Source of the DNA: Euglena gracilis
Lineage: Eukaryota; Euglenida; Euglenophyceae; Euglenales
Assembly (NCBI GenBank): GCA_039621445.1
Contig: CP154954.1
Location: 12,890,716-12,954,715, forward strand
DNA: 64,000 nucleotides
Direction of reading: 5' to 3'
Each line of letters begins with the position of its first letter. Within the stretch, counting starts at the first letter, position 1. The notes beneath the pieces are model-generated. The model was not told the DNA's origin and did not search any database. It saw only the letters and a program-made list of their open reading frames with translations. Positions 63,391-64,000 of the stretch are shown one piece after another. The position numbers were made by a program, and so were the translations under genes.

Positions 63391-63492
63391 AAAAATTTTT
63401 TGTGGTTCACCTGTGGACACCAAAAAAATTTTGTGGTTCACATGTGGACACCCCAAAAAATTGTGGTTCACATGTCTTTTGTGAACCACACT
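63388..63492. repeat. TTTTGTGGTTCACATGTGGACACC repeat with inverted end
   Basis: Three units of about 30 bases, each with TGTGGTTCAC(A/C)TGTGGACACC, are followed by TTTGTGAACCACA, the inverted form of the unit core. The last unit can fold back on itself. Confidence 0.75.
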
Positions 63493-64000
63493 AAATGTGA
63501 AGGGGCTCATCCCCGCGGCAAATTTGGGGCAGACTCCCGGCCCTTCCCGGGACTCCGGGCCCTTCTCTCCGCTGTGGACCATTTCCCCTCCAGTCTGCAA
63601 CGCCTTGATAAACACCCCAAACACACACTCCTTCCCTCCCATAAACCCCCATCATTTTCCCCTCCAGAAATCACCCAAACAAAATGTAAAACCCGAGATC
63701 TTTGGAGAACGAAGATGGACCGTTTATTCCTCCTCATTTCACCCGTCCTCATTCCTGCTGACGGTGACGAAAACCGAAATGCAACAGAAAAGAGATTTTC
63801 CCCCATTTTCATCCCCACACAAAAAAAATAAAATTCATTTGACCCCCACACCCCACACATGCTGCTTCAGAAAGTAAAAAGAAACTTGTTTTTGCCCCAC
63901 AGCCCGTGCAGAATTTTTCTGTGGTGGCGTTGAAAACATATTTTTGAGATTGTTTTTCATTTTCGTACACGACAGTTTAATGAACATTTTTTTTACAAAT
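63493..64000. other. Right edge, end of copy B in the window
   Basis: Matches 34,190-34,555 of copy A in pieces. Short frames on both strands are broken by indels between the copies. Confidence 0.5.

Larger units (their letters stand above)
38735..64000 (+). repeat. Copy B of the window-scale tandem duplication
   Basis: This is the partner of the 1.66-34.6 kb interval. It runs off the right edge of the window, where 63,640-63,990 still matches 34,230-34,555. Compared with copy A it lacks the five-unit array, the T-rich expansion, the composite retroelement block, the CTAT block and three hAT-like elements. It gained a second copy of its own 40.9-42.1 kb segment, the 691-bp tandem repeat and the 18-bp minisatellite. 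The spacer of about 4 kb between A and B (34.6-38.7 kb) holds the foldback element. Confidence 0.78.

Overview
This is eukaryotic, probably large-genome, nuclear DNA of very low gene density. There are no long open frames of recognised function, no rRNA genes and no prokaryotic operons. The window holds long homopolymer G and C runs, GT, CT and CTAT microsatellites, several minisatellites, tRNA-related repeats, retroelement relics, and small inverted-repeat elements with clean 8-bp target duplications. Candidate exons end at GT donors or start after pyrimidine-AG acceptors. The species cannot be named from the sequence; a marine invertebrate or a large-genome protist would both fit. A Ty3-type RNase H relic and a 2A-bearing retroelement relic are the only parts with a recognisable family.

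The main structure is one old tandem duplication that fills almost the whole window. Copy A runs from about 1.66 to 34.6 kb. Copy B runs from about 38.7 kb to the right edge. Blocks occur in the same order in both, offset by about 37 kb on the left and 29 kb on the right. The difference comes from later insertions in copy A. Inside copy B a 1.17-kb segment was duplicated again much more recently (40,915-42,084 and 45,890-47,055). Two short blocks are inverted between copies (15.8-16.5 versus 51.75-52.44 kb; 4.04-4.25 versus 39.96-40.21 kb).

Comparing A with B acts as an internal phylogenetic test. Most paired sequence differs by indels that break any frame, but a series of short blocks keep one frame: 16.8/54.2, 17.3/56.6, 23.1/57.96, 23.77/58.28, 24.4/59.3, 25.45/59.83, 31.14/60.57, 31.58/61.11 kb on the plus strand and 34.0/62.7 kb on the minus strand. 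Several differ by 3, 15, 24 or 45 bases. They look like exons of unrecognised genes or their remains. In copy A one is split by a hAT-like element and the minus-strand one is frameshifted.

Insertions dated by the comparison are hAT-like non-autonomous elements at 1,706-2,291, 4,286-4,543 and 24,511-25,114; a composite retroelement block at about 19.7-22.86 kb carrying a 2A motif; a block at about 25.8-30.1 kb with CTAT repeats and decayed coding sequence; and an octapeptide-coding minisatellite expanded in A from one unit in B. A five-unit tandem array (9.5-13.9 kb), a foldback element (37.1-38.1 kb), and a 691-bp tandem repeat with tRNA-like modules (47.9-49.6 kb) are further landmarks.

I found no complete gene with an assignable function and no biochemical system. 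The most interesting content is the duplicated locus with its conserved anonymous frames and the palindromic element families.
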